A DNA stretch of 64,000 nucleotides from Pseudomonadota bacterium (GTDB lineage Bacteria > Pseudomonadota > Alphaproteobacteria > Rhizobiales > Beijerinckiaceae), in NCBI GenBank assembly GCA_021781815.1, contig JAJXWB010000001.1:124001-188000 (forward strand), read 5' to 3'. Each line of letters opens with the position of its first letter. Position 1 is the stretch's first letter. Made by a program: the position numbers and the translations under genes. Below are positions 16,589-25,735 of the stretch, one piece after another. A model generated the notes under the pieces. It was not told the DNA's origin, did no database searches, and saw only the letters and a program-made list of their open reading frames with translations.

Positions 16589-16663
16589 AAGTGGCCCCCG
16601 ATTTTGGGACCAATGGCGTAGTTGGAGGGAGCCTGCTCCGAATGACATGGAACGGAGCGGAAA

Positions 16664-17478
16664 ATGACGAAGGCAAGACGTAAGATTGACGCGGCGCTGA
16701 AGGCGAAGATCGCTTTGGAGGCGCTGGGCAAGCAGGCGACGATGAACGATCTGGCGCAGCGCTATCAGGTTCATCCGAACCAGATTTACGCATGGAAGAA
16801 GCAGCTTCGGGATTTCGCGGCGCGCGCCTTCGATGCCGGGATCGCTCGGGACGCCGACGCTGCGGTGGCGCGGGAGATCGAGAAGCTTCACGCCAAGATC
16901 GGGCAGTTGCGATTGAAAATGATTTTTTCGCCAAGGGTTCGGCAAATAAGCGCGTCGAACTGTCGAGCCAAGCTCGATCGCGATCATCCCGATCTGTCGG
17001 TTCGCCGACAATGTGCGATGCTCGGCGTGGCGCGATCGAGCGTCTGCCGGAAGCCGGCGCCGGCCAACGACAACGATCTGGCTCTGATGCGCCGTATCGA
17101 TGCGCGGCACACCGAGCGCCCGTTTCTCGGCTCGCGGCGGATCGCCAAAATGTTGGGCCAAGCGGGTCTGCTGATCAACCGCAGCGCGTACGGCGGCTGA
17201 TGCGGCTGATGGGGATCGAGGCGCTCGGGCCGGAGCCGAGGACGACCCAGCCCGCGCCGGGGCACAAGATTTATCCTTACCTCTTGCGTGACATGACGAT
17301 CGACCGGCCGAACCAGGTTTGGGCGGCAGACATAACGTACATCCCGATCGGCCGGGGATCCCTCTATCTGGTCGCGGTGATCGACTGGGCAAGCCGGGCC
17401 ATTCGCTGGCGCCTTTCCAACACGATGGACGCCTCGTTCTGCGTCGCCGCATTGGAGAAAGCGCTGGCCAAATACAGA
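16664..17478 (+). pseudogene. IS3-family transposase (OrfA-OrfB), frameshifted and 3'-truncated
   Basis: OrfA starts at ATG 16664 (MTKARRKIDAALKAKIALEALG, HTH domain). The transposase reading then jumps frames at least three times: to frame 1 near 16910 (ENDFFAKGS), back to the OrfA frame near 16960 (DRDHPDLSVRRQCAMLGVARS) and again to frame 1 near 17190 (RRLMRLMGIEALGPEPRT). One shift could be programmed; the others are damage. The first catalytic Asp is present (VWAADITYIP), but homology ends near AALEKALAKY, before the second Asp and the Glu of the DDE triad. A small deletion is also visible in SRAIRWRLSNTMDAS. It cannot make active transposase. Confidence 0.82.
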
Positions 17479-17554
17479 AACGCGAGTTGCAGAAACTCGC
17501 CGATGATTCGAATATTCGACGAGCCGCGCCTCATTGTTCAGTCGGAGGAATCGT

Positions 17555-18265
17555 TTGAGCAAGTCCGTCGTCTTCCTCGCGCGCAAATTGTCGAAAGTGT
17601 ATCGGACAGGAGCGATCGACGTCGTCGCACTGCGGGACCTCGATCTGGAAATCTTCCAAGGGGAGTTCATCGTGATGCTCGGCCCCTCGGGCAGCGGCAA
17701 GTCTACTCTCCTGAACATACTGGGCGGACTCGACTGTGCGACCTCGGGCCAGGCGGCCTGGCGCGATCACAATCTCGTTGCGGCGACTGACGACGATCTG
17801 ACGGTGTACCGTCGACAACATGTCGGGTTCGTTTTCCAGTCGTACAACCTCATCCCGAGCCTGACCGCCCGGGAGAATGTGGCTCTCGTGACTGATATCG
17901 CGGACAATGCGCTGTCGCCCGAGGTAGCCCTCGCAAAGGTCGGGCTGGCGGATCGCCTCGAACATTTCCCTTCGCAACTGTCGGGGGGCGAGCAGCAACG
18001 CGTGGCGATCGCGCGCGCGATCGCCAAGAACCCGGATGTCCTCCTGTGCGACGAGCCGACGGGCGCGCTCGATTCAAGAACAGGCGTCAGTGTGCTCGCC
18101 GCGCTCGACGAGGTGAACAGATCGCTTGGCTCCACAACCATCGTCATCACGCACAATATAGCGATTGCAGCCATGGCGGATCGGATCCTCCACATGCACG
18201 ACGGCGCGATCAGCAAGATCGATGTCAACACGTCCCGCGCGCGCCCGCAGGAGATCAGTTGGTGA
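17555..18265 (+). CDS. MacB/LolD-type ABC transporter ATP-binding protein
   Basis: 236 residues from TTG 17555, chosen because GGAGG at 17544-17548 is 6 nt upstream; another in-frame TTG at 17534 lacks such a site. Motifs are Walker [26 protein letters not shown] (the MacB/LolD-type Q-loop), signature [14 protein letters not shown], Walker [13 protein letters not shown] and the switch His in THNIAIA. It powers the FtsX-type permease encoded immediately downstream (GTGA overlap). The gene begins about 75 bp after the degraded IS3 element, with no room for a long promoter, so transcription may start inside the IS debris. Confidence 0.9.
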   Translation: MSKSVVFLARKLSKVYRTGAIDVVALRDLDLEIFQGEFIVMLGPSGSGKSTLLNILGGLDCATSGQAAWRDHNLVAATDDDLTVYRRQHVGFVFQSYNLIPSLTARENVALVTDIADNALSPEVALAKVGLADRLEHFPSQLSGGEQQRVAIARAIAKNPDVLLCDEPTGALDSRTGVSVLAALDEVNRSLGSTTIVITHNIAIAAMADRILHMHDGAISKIDVNTSRARPQEISW

Positions 18266-20613
18266 AGGCGCTGGACAAGAAGCTTCTGCGCGATTGCCGC
18301 CAGCTGGCTGGCCAGATCGTCACGATCGCCCTGGTGATGGCCTCAGGCATCGCGGTATTCATCAGCGCGCTCACGGCGTACCACTCGTTACTGGCTTCGC
18401 GGGCGCGCTTTTACGAAGAGACGCGGTTCGCAGACGTCTTTGCGCGGCTCAAGCGCGCGCCGCGGTCCGTTGCGGAGCGCATCGCCGAGATTCCAGGCGT
18501 CGCCCAATCTGAGGTCCGGCTCGTCTTCGATGTTACAATCGACGTTCCCGGGCTGACTTTGCCTGCGTCGGGCCGCATGATCGCGCTGCCGCCCGACCGC
18601 GCGCCCCGCATCAACACGCTCAGGCTTCTGGCCGGTCGCATGATCGCGCCGGACCGCCTGGACGAGGCGATGGTCACGCAGGGTTTTGCGGAAGCAAACA
18701 CTTTGCGGCCCGGGGATACGATCTCAGCCATTCTCAACGGCAGAAAGCAGGTCTTTCGCATTGTCGGAATCGTCGCGTCGCCCGAATATGTGTTCGCGGT
18801 CGCGCCAGGCGAAGCCTTGCCAGACGACAAGCGTTTCGGGGTGTTCTACGTGGCGCATGATGCGCTTGCCCACGCATTTGCAATGGAGGGCGCTTTCAAC
18901 GACGTCGCCGTGACACTTTCGCCGGGCGCAAATCCCCGCGCGGTGGAACTGGCGCTGGATCGCCTGCTTGAACGCTGGGGTGGGCTCGTCGCTCACGACA
19001 GGAGTCTCCAGACCTCGAATCGCTATCTGGACGACGAAATCAAGCAGCAGGGAACGATGGCGACGACAATCCCGCCAATATTCCTGTTGGTCTCGGCGTT
19101 CCTGCTTCGTGTCGTCATGGAGCGCCTGGTCGCCTCGCAGCGCGAGCAAATTGCGACCCTGAAAGCGCTGGGCTACGGACGCGAGATTGCGTGGCATTTC
19201 GGAAAATTCGCCGCTTTCGTCGTTGCGTTGGGCGTGGCGTTGGGCATTACGCTCGGCGTCGGCACGGGAAAGGTCGTCCTTTGGACCTACCGGCCATTCT
19301 TTCGCTTTCCGGAATTCGTGTTCGATCTTCGCGCATGGACGCCGCTGGCCGCCGCCGCGCTCGCTTTCGTCGCGGGCTTGGGAGGCGCGCTGGCGGCCGT
19401 GCGCAACGTCGAGTGTCTGAGACCCGCCGAAGCGATGCGGCCGCCCGCGCCGCCGTCCTACCAGTCGCGCTATCTGCGGTCGCGCGCCGGGGTGCCGGCG
19501 CGCTGGATGATGGCGATCCGTGGCGTCGTCGTCCATCCCCTGCGGGCGGGTCTGACGCTCGGCGGCATTGTCGCTGCGGCTCCCCTTGTTCTGATAAGCA
19601 TATTCTGGACCGACGCGCTGAATTACATGATCGACGTCCAGGTCGCCGCCACCGAGAGGTCGGACGCCGTCGTCAGTTTCGTCGAACCGCTCTCTCCGCG
19701 CGTCCTGGAGGAAGTGCGCCGCATGCCTGGCGTCATCTTCGCGGAGCCAATTCGCAGCGCGCCCGTGCGGCTCCGCGCCGCCAATCGCTCGTACGAGACA
19801 GCGCTGCTCGGCATCTCGCACGATCAACGGCTCCGTCGTACGCTCGACGAGAACCTGAAGCCGATCGAGACTGCGACGGGCGGACTCCTTCTGGCGCGCC
19901 GTCTCGGTGAAAAGCTGGGCGTCAAGGTCGGCGATCCCGTGGACGTCGAGATCCTCGAAGGTCGCAGATTACGGCGGACGGCTCCGACCGCTGGTCTCGT
20001 GAACGATCTCATCGGCCTGTCGGCCTATATGGACCGGGCGTATCTGGGCCGTTTCCTGCAGGAAGACAGCCGCTTCAGCGCAATCGCGGTCCGGCTGGAC
20101 AGCCGACAGACGGATGCGTTCTACGAGGCGGTCAAACGGACCCCGAAAATCGCAACTGTCAGTCTGACCGCCCGCGCCATGCGCAATTTTCGCGAATCGA
20201 CAGGCGCGGTGGTCCTGCTTCTGGCCGGCTTCTTCACGCTGTTCGCGATCACGATCGCCTTCGGCGTCGTCTACAACAGCGCGCGGATCGCGTTTCATGA
20301 ACGCTCAGCCGAGCTCGCGACGCTGCGCATTCTTGGTTTCACGAAATTCGAGACGGCGCGCATTCTCTTCGCCGAGATCGCAGTCGAGGTGTTCGTCGCC
20401 ATCCCGCTCGGCCTCATCGCCGGACATTTTCTCGTTCGCTGGATATTGAAGGCGTTCGAAACGGAAATGTTCGAAATTCCCGCAGCGGTGGCGCCATATT
20501 CCTATCTGCTGGCCGGCGCCCTGGTGCTCGGCTCCGCCATTGCTAGCGTGGCGATCATAGGCCGCGGCGTCTGGCGCCTCGATCTGGTTTCGGTTCTCAA
20601 GACACGAGCATGA
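18262..20613 (+). CDS. FtsX-like ABC permease with two permease modules
   Basis: 783 residues from GTG 18262 (GTGA overlap with the ATPase stop; GGAG at 18250-18253). An N-terminal TM (about 14-36) is followed by a large periplasmic domain of MacB type (about 40-265) and three TMs with the FtsX motif [17 protein letters not shown]. The pattern then repeats with a second periplasmic domain and three C-terminal TMs ([16 protein letters not shown] is the second FtsX motif). This double arrangement resembles lipoprotein or antimicrobial-peptide type exporters rather than four-TM MacB. With the ATPase and HlyD protein it should be a mechanotransmission or export complex. Cargo unknown; no outer-membrane TolC gene is adjacent. 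Confidence 0.85.
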   Translation: MKALDKKLLRDCRQLAGQIVTIALVMASGIAVFISALTAYHSLLASRARFYEETRFADVFARLKRAPRSVAERIAEIPGVAQSEVRLVFDVTIDVPGLTLPASGRMIALPPDRAPRINTLRLLAGRMIAPDRLDEAMVTQGFAEANTLRPGDTISAILNGRKQVFRIVGIVASPEYVFAVAPGEALPDDKRFGVFYVAHDALAHAFAMEGAFNDVAVTLSPGANPRAVELALDRLLERWGGLVAHDRSLQTSNRYLDDEIKQQGTMATTIPPIFLLVSAFLLRVVMERLVASQREQIATLKALGYGREIAWHFGKFAAFVVALGVALGITLGVGTGKVVLWTYRPFFRFPEFVFDLRAWTPLAAAALAFVAGLGGALAAVRNVECLRPAEAMRPPAPPSYQSRYLRSRAGVPARWMMAIRGVVVHPLRAGLTLGGIVAAAPLVLISIFWTDALNYMIDVQVAATERSDAVVSFVEPLSPRVLEEVRRMPGVIFAEPIRSAPVRLRAANRSYETALLGISHDQRLRRTLDENLKPIETATGGLLLARRLGEKLGVKVGDPVDVEILEGRRLRRTAPTAGLVNDLIGLSAYMDRAYLGRFLQEDSRFSAIAVRLDSRQTDAFYEAVKRTPKIATVSLTARAMRNFRESTGAVVLLLAGFFTLFAITIAFGVVYNSARIAFHERSAELATLRILGFTKFETARILFAEIAVEVFVAIPLGLIAGHFLVRWILKAFETEMFEIPAAVAPYSYLLAGALVLGSAIASVAIIGRGVWRLDLVSVLKTRA

Positions 20614-21812
20614 CAATGGTCTGGCGCCTTCGCACGTTCCTTTTCATCGCCGTCGTCGGGGCGATCGCCGGCGTCTGGCTTCTGTTGCGCCCGGCTCCGA
20701 TTTCGGTCGAAACCGCGCAGGTCAATCGCGGGCTTTTCGTCAGGACGATCCTCAACGAGGGCAAGACGCGGGTGCGCGATCGATACGTCGTGTCGGCACC
20801 GATTGCCGGCATGCTCGGACGCGTGACGCTGAAAGCGGGCGACCCCGTCGACGGATCGACGGTTGTCGCGATCGTGTCGCCGGGGCAGACGCCGCTGGAC
20901 GATCCGCGCGCGCGGCGCCAGCTGGAGGAACGTCTCGGCGTCGCCGAGGCGGCGCACAATCGCGCGACCGTCGCCGAAGCGCGCGCCCGCGCCCGTCAGC
21001 TACAGGCCCAGGCGGACCTCGCCAGAACCAGATTGCTCGCTGAGCGCGGCGTCGTCGCCACGGCGCGCAGGGAGCAGGACGAGTTGGCCGCAACTGTGGC
21101 GGAGCGCGAATTGCAGGTCGCCCAATTCGACGTGCATGTTACGGAGCACGAAGAGGCGCTGGCGCGCGCCGCACTCCAGACCGACGCTGCCGGGGATGGG
21201 GCGCGCGCTATCGAAATCAAGTCGCCGGTCGATGGGGTCGTTCTCAAGCTGATCCAGGAGAGCGAGGGGCCGATCGCGGTGGGCGCTCCGATCATGGAAA
21301 TCGGCGACCCGGCCCGGCTCGAAATCGTCGTCGACGTCCTGACGACCGATGCGGTCCAGATCGCGCCGGGCGCACCGGCGACGATCGAGCGCTGGGGCGG
21401 CTCGCGCAATCTGCAGGCGCGCGTGGCGCGGGTAGAGCCCGGCGGATTCACCAAGGTCTCGGCTCTCGGCATAGACGAGCAACGGGTGTTCGTGATCCTC
21501 GATATTGTCTCGCCGCGCGTAGAGTGGAAGAGTCTCGGCGACGCCTATCGCGTCGAGGCGCGCATCGAGACCGCGCGCGCCGAAAACGTGTTGGTCGCGC
21601 CGGTCAGCGCCTTGTTCCGAAGCGGCTCCGGGTGGGCGGTCTTCGTCGCCGAAAGCGGACGCGCACGCATGAAACACGTGGCGGTCGCGCAGCGCAACGA
21701 CACCGAAGCCGTCATTTCGAATGGACTCGCTGAGAAAGACGCAGTCATCCTGTTTCCGCCGCCACCTGTCAGCGATGGCGTCGCCGTGGCCGTTCGGAAA
21801 TCCACAATATGA
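20610..21812 (+). CDS. HlyD/MacA-type periplasmic adaptor (membrane fusion) protein
   Basis: 400 residues with one N-terminal TM (about 8-27). Two lipoyl half-motifs are visible: residues ~60-90 (VSAPIAGMLGRVTLKAGDPVDGS) and ~205-235 (IKSPVDGVVLKLIQESEGPI). Between them is an Ala/Arg/Glu-rich helical hairpin (about 100-195). A beta-barrel domain and a C-terminal membrane-proximal domain (FRSGSGWAVFVAESGRA) follow. It overlaps the permease stop by 4 nt (ATGA) and should bridge the transporter to the periplasm or outer membrane. Last gene of the three-gene operon. Confidence 0.88.
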   Translation: MTMVWRLRTFLFIAVVGAIAGVWLLLRPAPISVETAQVNRGLFVRTILNEGKTRVRDRYVVSAPIAGMLGRVTLKAGDPVDGSTVVAIVSPGQTPLDDPRARRQLEERLGVAEAAHNRATVAEARARARQLQAQADLARTRLLAERGVVATARREQDELAATVAERELQVAQFDVHVTEHEEALARAALQTDAAGDGARAIEIKSPVDGVVLKLIQESEGPIAVGAPIMEIGDPARLEIVVDVLTTDAVQIAPGAPATIERWGGSRNLQARVARVEPGGFTKVSALGIDEQRVFVILDIVSPRVEWKSLGDAYRVEARIETARAENVLVAPVSALFRSGSGWAVFVAESGRARMKHVAVAQRNDTEAVISNGLAEKDAVILFPPPPVSDGVAVAVRKSTI

Positions 21813-22004
21813 TGCGCGCTGGTTCGGACCTGGCGCCCTCGCCAACAGTGATCGGCGCCGATGGCCGTACTGGCCCGAGTCCCACCGGCGTTGCCGTTGG
21901 AGACAGTCGATCCATTGATCCCGCCTCCCGATTCTCAAATTGTGGCGCCTCGAGCGCGCACTTGTATTTCATTCCAAGCCAGTTGGAACATCTAGGGCCA
22001 GAAC

Positions 22005-22133
22005 TCATTGATCGAGCCAGAAGATGACGGTGGCTGCGATGCAGATGGCCGACATGAACGTGTGGGCACACCGGTCGTAGCGGGTGTGGATGCGCCGCCA
22101 GTCCTTGAGCTGGCCGAAGGCCACTTCTGAAGG
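22005..22133 (-). pseudogene. IS5-family transposase, C-terminal stub
   Basis: About 42 codons ending at the stop 22005-22007 read AFGQLKDWRRIHTRYDR followed by THTF/MSAICIAATVIFW-type residues. This is the conserved last helix of IS5-family (DDE_Tnp_1-type) transposases. An in-frame stop at 22170-22172 and loss of similarity upstream show that only the 3' end remains. It lies in the 464-bp gap between the HlyD gene and tRNA-Lys. The rest of that gap (21813-22004 and 22134-22276) shows no gene I can recognise. Confidence 0.75.
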
Positions 22134-22276
22134 CTGGGTGTCTAATGCAGGCTCATCGTGCGCGAGGTCTCAGGCGCTGGGTCACTAGCGTGACCCCGGT
22201 GTAACCCCACCAAAAACGCCGCCGTTCCCAATAAGGCAACACGACGGAGAACCTCAAAGAGATTCATAGGGATCGA

Positions 22277-22352
<76 letters not shown>

Positions 22353-22443
22353 ATCGACCGATTTGCACCGGAGGCGGCGAGATAGCAAACGCTTCCCGCC
22401 GTGTCTACCCCCGTTCGCCCCGCCCGTTGAGCGCCCGGCCGGA

Positions 22444-22695
22444 TTACCGGCGAGGGCCCCCGCCCGTGGACTCGAGCGCCGACGCGCAGGCTGGACTGAC
22501 CTTGGCCTTGTTCGTCTCCAGGCAAGCGCGCACCGCGCCGCGGCCGTGTTCGAGGCCCCGGCACAATTTCTGGATATCGTCCTGGCATGCGGCGGCGACC
22601 GGCCCGGAACCGGGCGCGGGACGCTGGGCGAATGCCGATGAAGCGAACGCGAGGCCCGCGGTAAGTGTGACAACAGCGATAAGCGCAATGCGCAT
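22444..22695 (-). CDS. Small secreted protein with Cys-rich GLG1-type repeat
   Basis: 83 residues. A signal peptide (MRIALIAVVTLTAGLAFASSAFA) is followed by a short mature region with four Cys: AACQDDIQKLCRGL, then RACLETNKAKVSPACASAL. This is the Golgi-apparatus-protein-1-like Cys-rich repeat found in many small alphaproteobacterial periplasmic proteins. Probably periplasmic with two disulfides; function unknown. It stands alone between tRNA-Lys and leuA, downstream of the leuA terminator. Confidence 0.75.
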   Translation of the reverse strand: MRIALIAVVTLTAGLAFASSAFAQRPAPGSGPVAAACQDDIQKLCRGLEHGRGAVRACLETNKAKVSPACASALESTGGGPRR

Positions 22696-22809
22696 GACAT
22701 TCTCCTATCTTCACGCCGTGGCCGAAAGCCAACGCTACTGTTATTTGGGGAGGCAGCGCGTCCGCTCGCAGGCCCCTGCGACAACATCGCGCGGACCATA
22801 CGCAATACC

Positions 22810-22833
22810 AAAAGGGGGCGGCGAGCCCCCTTT
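22810..22833 (-). terminator. Rho-independent terminator of leuA
   Basis: Perfect 9-bp arms AAAGGGGGC / GCCCCCTTT around a 5-nt loop, 25 nt downstream of the leuA stop. On the leuA strand the stem is followed by a short T run (TTTTGG). Confidence 0.8.
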
Positions 22834-22857
22834 CGTCGTCCGGCTGCGACTTGGCAA

Positions 22858-24426
22858 TCAGGTCGCGCGCAACGCCCCGGCTTTGCCGCGGGCGCGGTTA
22901 ATCTCCAGCTTGTTGAGCGCCGCCACATAGGCGCGCGCCGAGGCGACCAGCGTGTCCGGATCGGCTCCCTTGCCCGTGACGGAGCGGCCGTCCTCCGACA
23001 GGCGCACCGAAACTTCCGCCTGCGCATCCGTGCCGCCCGTGACCGCATGCACCTGGTAGAGCTCCAGGGTCGCACTGTGCGGTACAAGCGCCCGCACCGC
23101 GTTGAAGATAGCGTCCACGGGGCCGTTGCCCGTCGCCTGATGGGTTCGCTTATCGCCATCGATGTCGAGCGTCAGCGCCGCCGACTGCGGGCCATTGGTG
23201 CCGGCGATCACCGTCAGCGCAACGACCCTTACGCGGTCGTTGGCTGTCACGATCTCATCGTCGACCAGTGCGGCAATGTCCTCGTCGTAGACGATCTTCT
23301 TGCGGTCGGCGAGATCCTTGAACCGGCGGAAGGCGTCGTTCAGGGCGTTCTCGCCGAGGTCGTAACCCATCTCCTTCAGCTTCTCGCGGAAGGCGGCGCG
23401 GCCGGAATGCTTGCCCATGACCAGCGACGTCTTGGATACGCCGACGGATTCCGGCGTCATGATCTCGTAGGTCAACGCGCTCTTCAGCATGCCGTGCTGA
23501 TGGATGCCGCTCTCGTGCGCGAAAGCGTTGCGGCCGACAATCGCCTTGTTGTACTGGACCGGGAAGCTGGTCACGGCGGCGACGAGCTTCGAGGCGCGGT
23601 TCAGCATCGTTGTCTCGACCCCGATCTCGTAGGGCAGCACGTCGCCGCGCGTGCGCACCGCCATCACGATTTCTTCGAGCGAAGCATTGCCGGCGCGCTC
23701 GCCGATGCCGTTGACAGTGCATTCGATCTGCCGGGCGCCGCCAGCGACGCCCGCCAGCGAGTTCGCAACCGCCATGCCGAGGTCGTTGTGACAATGCACG
23801 GAGAAGATCGCCTTGTCGGAATTCGGAACCCGCGCGCGGACCGTCTCGAACATCGCCTGATATTCCTGCGGCGTCGTGTAGCCGACGGTGTCCGGCAGGT
23901 TGATCGTCGTGGCGCCGGCCTTGATCGCAGCTTCCACGATCCGGCACATGAAATCCATCTCGGTGCGCGTCGCGTCTTCGGCCGACCACTCCACGTCGTC
24001 CGTGTAGCTGCGGGCGCGCGTGACCGCGTCGATCGTGGACTGCAGCACCTGCTCCGGCGTCATTCCGAGCTTGACGCTCATGTGCAGCGGCGATGTCGAG
24101 ATGAACGTGTGGATGCGCCCGCGCCTGGCTGGCTTGATCGCTTCCCCGCAGCGGTCGATATCCGCCAGTCCCGTGCGCGACAGGCCGGCGATGACGGCGT
24201 TCTTCGCCCGGCGCGCAATCTCGGCGACGGATTCGAAATCGCCGTCCGAGGCGGCCGGAAAACCCGCCTCGATAATATCGACACCCATGGAATCGAGCAG
24301 GTCGGCGACTTCGAGCTTCTCATCGAAGGTCATCGTTGCGCCAGGGCATTGCTCGCCGTCGCGCAAAGTCGTGTCGAAGATCAGAACCTTGTCCTTGTTG
24401 CTGCGCTGACTGGTCTGCGTGCTCAT
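22858..24426 (-). CDS. leuA: 2-isopropylmalate synthase
   Basis: 522 residues. Condenses acetyl-CoA with 2-oxoisovalerate in the first committed step of leucine synthesis. The HMGL-like catalytic domain opens with [19 protein letters not shown] (metal-binding Asp) and contains the conserved [14 protein letters not shown] metal-ligand loop and [17 protein letters not shown]. The C-terminal LeuA regulatory domain (about 400-522), which binds Leu for feedback inhibition, is complete. Length is normal. Upstream lie a leader ORF with four Leu codons and a strong hairpin, so expression is probably attenuated by charged tRNA-Leu. A terminator follows at 22810-22833. Confidence 0.96.
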   Translation of the reverse strand: MSTQTSQRSNKDKVLIFDTTLRDGEQCPGATMTFDEKLEVADLLDSMGVDIIEAGFPAASDGDFESVAEIARRAKNAVIAGLSRTGLADIDRCGEAIKPARRGRIHTFISTSPLHMSVKLGMTPEQVLQSTIDAVTRARSYTDDVEWSAEDATRTEMDFMCRIVEAAIKAGATTINLPDTVGYTTPQEYQAMFETVRARVPNSDKAIFSVHCHNDLGMAVANSLAGVAGGARQIECTVNGIGERAGNASLEEIVMAVRTRGDVLPYEIGVETTMLNRASKLVAAVTSFPVQYNKAIVGRNAFAHESGIHQHGMLKSALTYEIMTPESVGVSKTSLVMGKHSGRAAFREKLKEMGYDLGENALNDAFRRFKDLADRKKIVYDEDIAALVDDEIVTANDRVRVVALTVIAGTNGPQSAALTLDIDGDKRTHQATGNGPVDAIFNAVRALVPHSATLELYQVHAVTGGTDAQAEVSVRLSEDGRSVTGKGADPDTLVASARAYVAALNKLEINRARGKAGALRAT

Positions 24427-24509
24427 GTGATCATCCCGAAATATGAATTCGTTGGACGCCGGCGCGGAAAAGTCAGAAATGCGATCTGGCCGGCGATTGG
24501 TGTAGCTGT

Positions 24510-24551
24510 CCCCTCAGCGCCCAGGCCAATGGCCCAGCCGGCGCTCAGGGG
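24510..24551 (-). promoter_or_regulatory. Hairpin at the end of the leuA leader (attenuator element)
   Basis: A long imperfect stem: the outer arms pair over 12 positions with one G-G mismatch (CCCCTGAGCGCC against GGCGCTGAGGGG, as read on the minus strand), and an inner GGCC-ATT-GGCC hairpin caps it. The leader ORF stop codon lies inside the 5' arm, so ribosome position would directly affect folding. No T run follows, so it may be an anti-terminator or pause hairpin rather than the terminator itself. Confidence 0.55.
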
Positions 24552-24697
24552 CGGCTAAGAAGAAGCAGACCGGGGGCGAGGCGCGCATGCGACTGCGCGC
24601 GGGCGAAAAGCCTGCGGGCGTCGGTCTGCGTCTGGGCGGCGTTGAAAGCCACGAAATCCCCGCGATGCGCCGGGTACAGCACGCCAGCGTTCGCCAT
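24545..24697 (-). CDS. leuL: leuA leader peptide (50 aa, run of four Leu codons)
   Basis: A 50-codon ORF on the leuA strand. It begins with ATG 24697 (MANAGVLYPAHRG) and ends ARLAPGLLLLSRP-stop. The four consecutive Leu codons (CTG CTT CTT CTT) are at codons 44-47, just before the stop at 24545-24547. A promoter-like pair lies 33 nt upstream of the ATG and a strong hairpin overlaps the stop. This is the layout of a leucine attenuation leader: when charged tRNA-Leu is scarce, the ribosome stalls at the Leu run and leuA is read. The peptide is longer than the classic ~28-aa enteric leuL and may be unannotated. The function is inferred from codon content and position. Confidence 0.65.
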   Translation of the reverse strand: MANAGVLYPAHRGDFVAFNAAQTQTDARRLFARAQSHARLAPGLLLLSRP

Positions 24698-24729
24698 GAA
24701 TAATCGATCGCGCTGCATCCGGCAAGGTC

Positions 24730-24759
24730 TAGCTATGCATTAATTGCATTAATACTCAA
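24730..24759 (-). promoter_or_regulatory. Candidate promoter of the leuL-leuA transcript
   Basis: On the minus strand, TTGAGT (-35, bases 24754-24759) and TAGCTA (-10, bases 24730-24735) are separated by 18 bp. The spacer is exactly two tandem copies of a 9-mer (TGCATTAAT on the plus strand, 24736-24753). This is the only AT-rich patch in the divergent region. Confidence 0.45.
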
Positions 24760-24851
24760 ATAGCCATGCAGCATGACGTGAGATCGCGCTTGCTGTAATC
24801 GGACGCATCGGGCAGTTTGACAAGAACTGTAAGACAAAAAAGGCCGACGAT

Positions 24852-25319
24852 ATGACCGATGCGCCAATCGAAATTTGCACCCCGCCAGCGCCGGAAGGCT
24901 GGACCCTGTTCACCCTGCGGGGCGGCTATATAGACCGCAACGGCCCGCTTTATTACCGCATGGAGGAGGACGGATTCGTACTCGGAATGCGCATCGAAGA
25001 GCGGCACTGCAACCCACGCCGCGTCGGCCACGGCGGCTGGCTTATGACGTTCGCCGACATGATGCTGCCGATGGCGGCGCATCATCATCCCAAGGTCGGC
25101 CGCAAATTCCTGCCGACGATCAGCATGTCCACCGACTTCCTGGCGCCGGCGCCGCTCGGCTGCTGGCTGACCGGCCACACCAGCGTACTTCGCGTGACGC
25201 GCAATCTGGTGTTCGCGCAGGGACTGATCTATGCCGACGGCGAACTCGCCGTGCGCGTCAACGGCGTCTTCAAGATCGGCGAACCGATCGACAAACTGCT
25301 CGGCGACGCGGACAAATAG
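24852..25319 (+). CDS. PaaI-family hotdog-fold thioesterase
   Basis: 155 residues, one 4HBT/PaaI hotdog domain. The conserved segment RVGHGGWLMTFADMMLPMAA matches the N(H)GG-xx-xxxAD pattern of the family, in which an acidic residue of the long helix (the Asp in FADMM here) is the likely catalytic acid. STDFLAPAPLGCWLTGHT and FAQGLIYADGELAVRVNGVFKI follow, as usual. It probably hydrolyses aryl- or acyl-CoA thioesters in the cytoplasm. It is divergent from leuL/leuA, which is probably accidental. The substrate cannot be told. Confidence 0.85.
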   Translation: MTDAPIEICTPPAPEGWTLFTLRGGYIDRNGPLYYRMEEDGFVLGMRIEERHCNPRRVGHGGWLMTFADMMLPMAAHHHPKVGRKFLPTISMSTDFLAPAPLGCWLTGHTSVLRVTRNLVFAQGLIYADGELAVRVNGVFKIGEPIDKLLGDADK

Positions 25320-25390
25320 ACGCCTGCGCGACGTCTTGACCGCAACGGGCTACGCAGCCACCCTTCGCGACATTGCGAGGAGCGCCCCCA

Positions 25391-25735
25391 ATGAAATCGA
25401 TTCTTGTTTTGCCCGCGATGTGCGCCGCCGCGCTCGCGCTGGCCGGCTGCAATTCGAGCGCCCCGCCGCCGCAGGCGTCCGCCCCGCAGTCCGGCCGCAT
25501 CGCCATGACCCCGCCCGGCTTCAAGCTGCCTGACGGCGCGGGCTGCTCCGGCGAGATCGCACGCTACCGCGCCGTGATCGCCAACGATCACGACACAGGC
25601 AACGTCAACGACAGCGTCTACACGCAGATCGAAAGCGAGATTTCCGGCGCGGCGGCGGCATGTTCGTCCGGCGACGGCGGGCGGGCGAGCGCCCTGATCC
25701 ACGCCAGCAAGAACCGGCACGGCTATCCCGGATAG
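25391..25735 (+). CDS. Small lipoprotein, function unknown
   Basis: 114 residues from ATG 25391. A signal sequence ends in the lipobox LALAGC, and the mature part begins with a Pro/Ala/Ser-rich linker (NSSAPPPQASAP). The remaining ~75 residues form a compact domain with two Cys (GAGCSGEIARYRAVI and AAAACSSGDGG). I do not recognise a named family. It is probably anchored to a membrane facing the periplasm. The last 13 bases overlap the 3' end of the convergent Nudix gene. Confidence 0.7.
   Translation: MKSILVLPAMCAAALALAGCNSSAPPPQASAPQSGRIAMTPPGFKLPDGAGCSGEIARYRAVIANDHDTGNVNDSVYTQIESEISGAAAACSSGDGGRASALIHASKNRHGYPG

Larger units (their letters stand above)
16195..17500. mobile_element. Abutting remnants of two IS3-family insertion sequences
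   Basis: This gene-free interval is transposon debris. A minus-strand fragment of an IS3-family OrfB (16335-16588) stops exactly where a plus-strand IS3 element seems to begin: TGGCCCCCGATTTTGGGACC at 16592-16611 resembles a terminal inverted repeat and precedes OrfA at 16664. I found no matching right-hand repeat before the ABC gene at 17555, so the second element lost its 3' end. A perfect 14-bp palindrome, CATGAAATTTCATG, sits at 16245-16258. The rest of the interval shows nothing recognisable. Confidence 0.75.

Noticed and set aside
20610-21812. Complete MacAB-TolC exporter
   Set aside because: The permease has two FtsX modules (783 aa), unlike MacB, which fuses ATPase and one module. 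No outer-membrane channel gene is adjacent, so I left the system unnamed.
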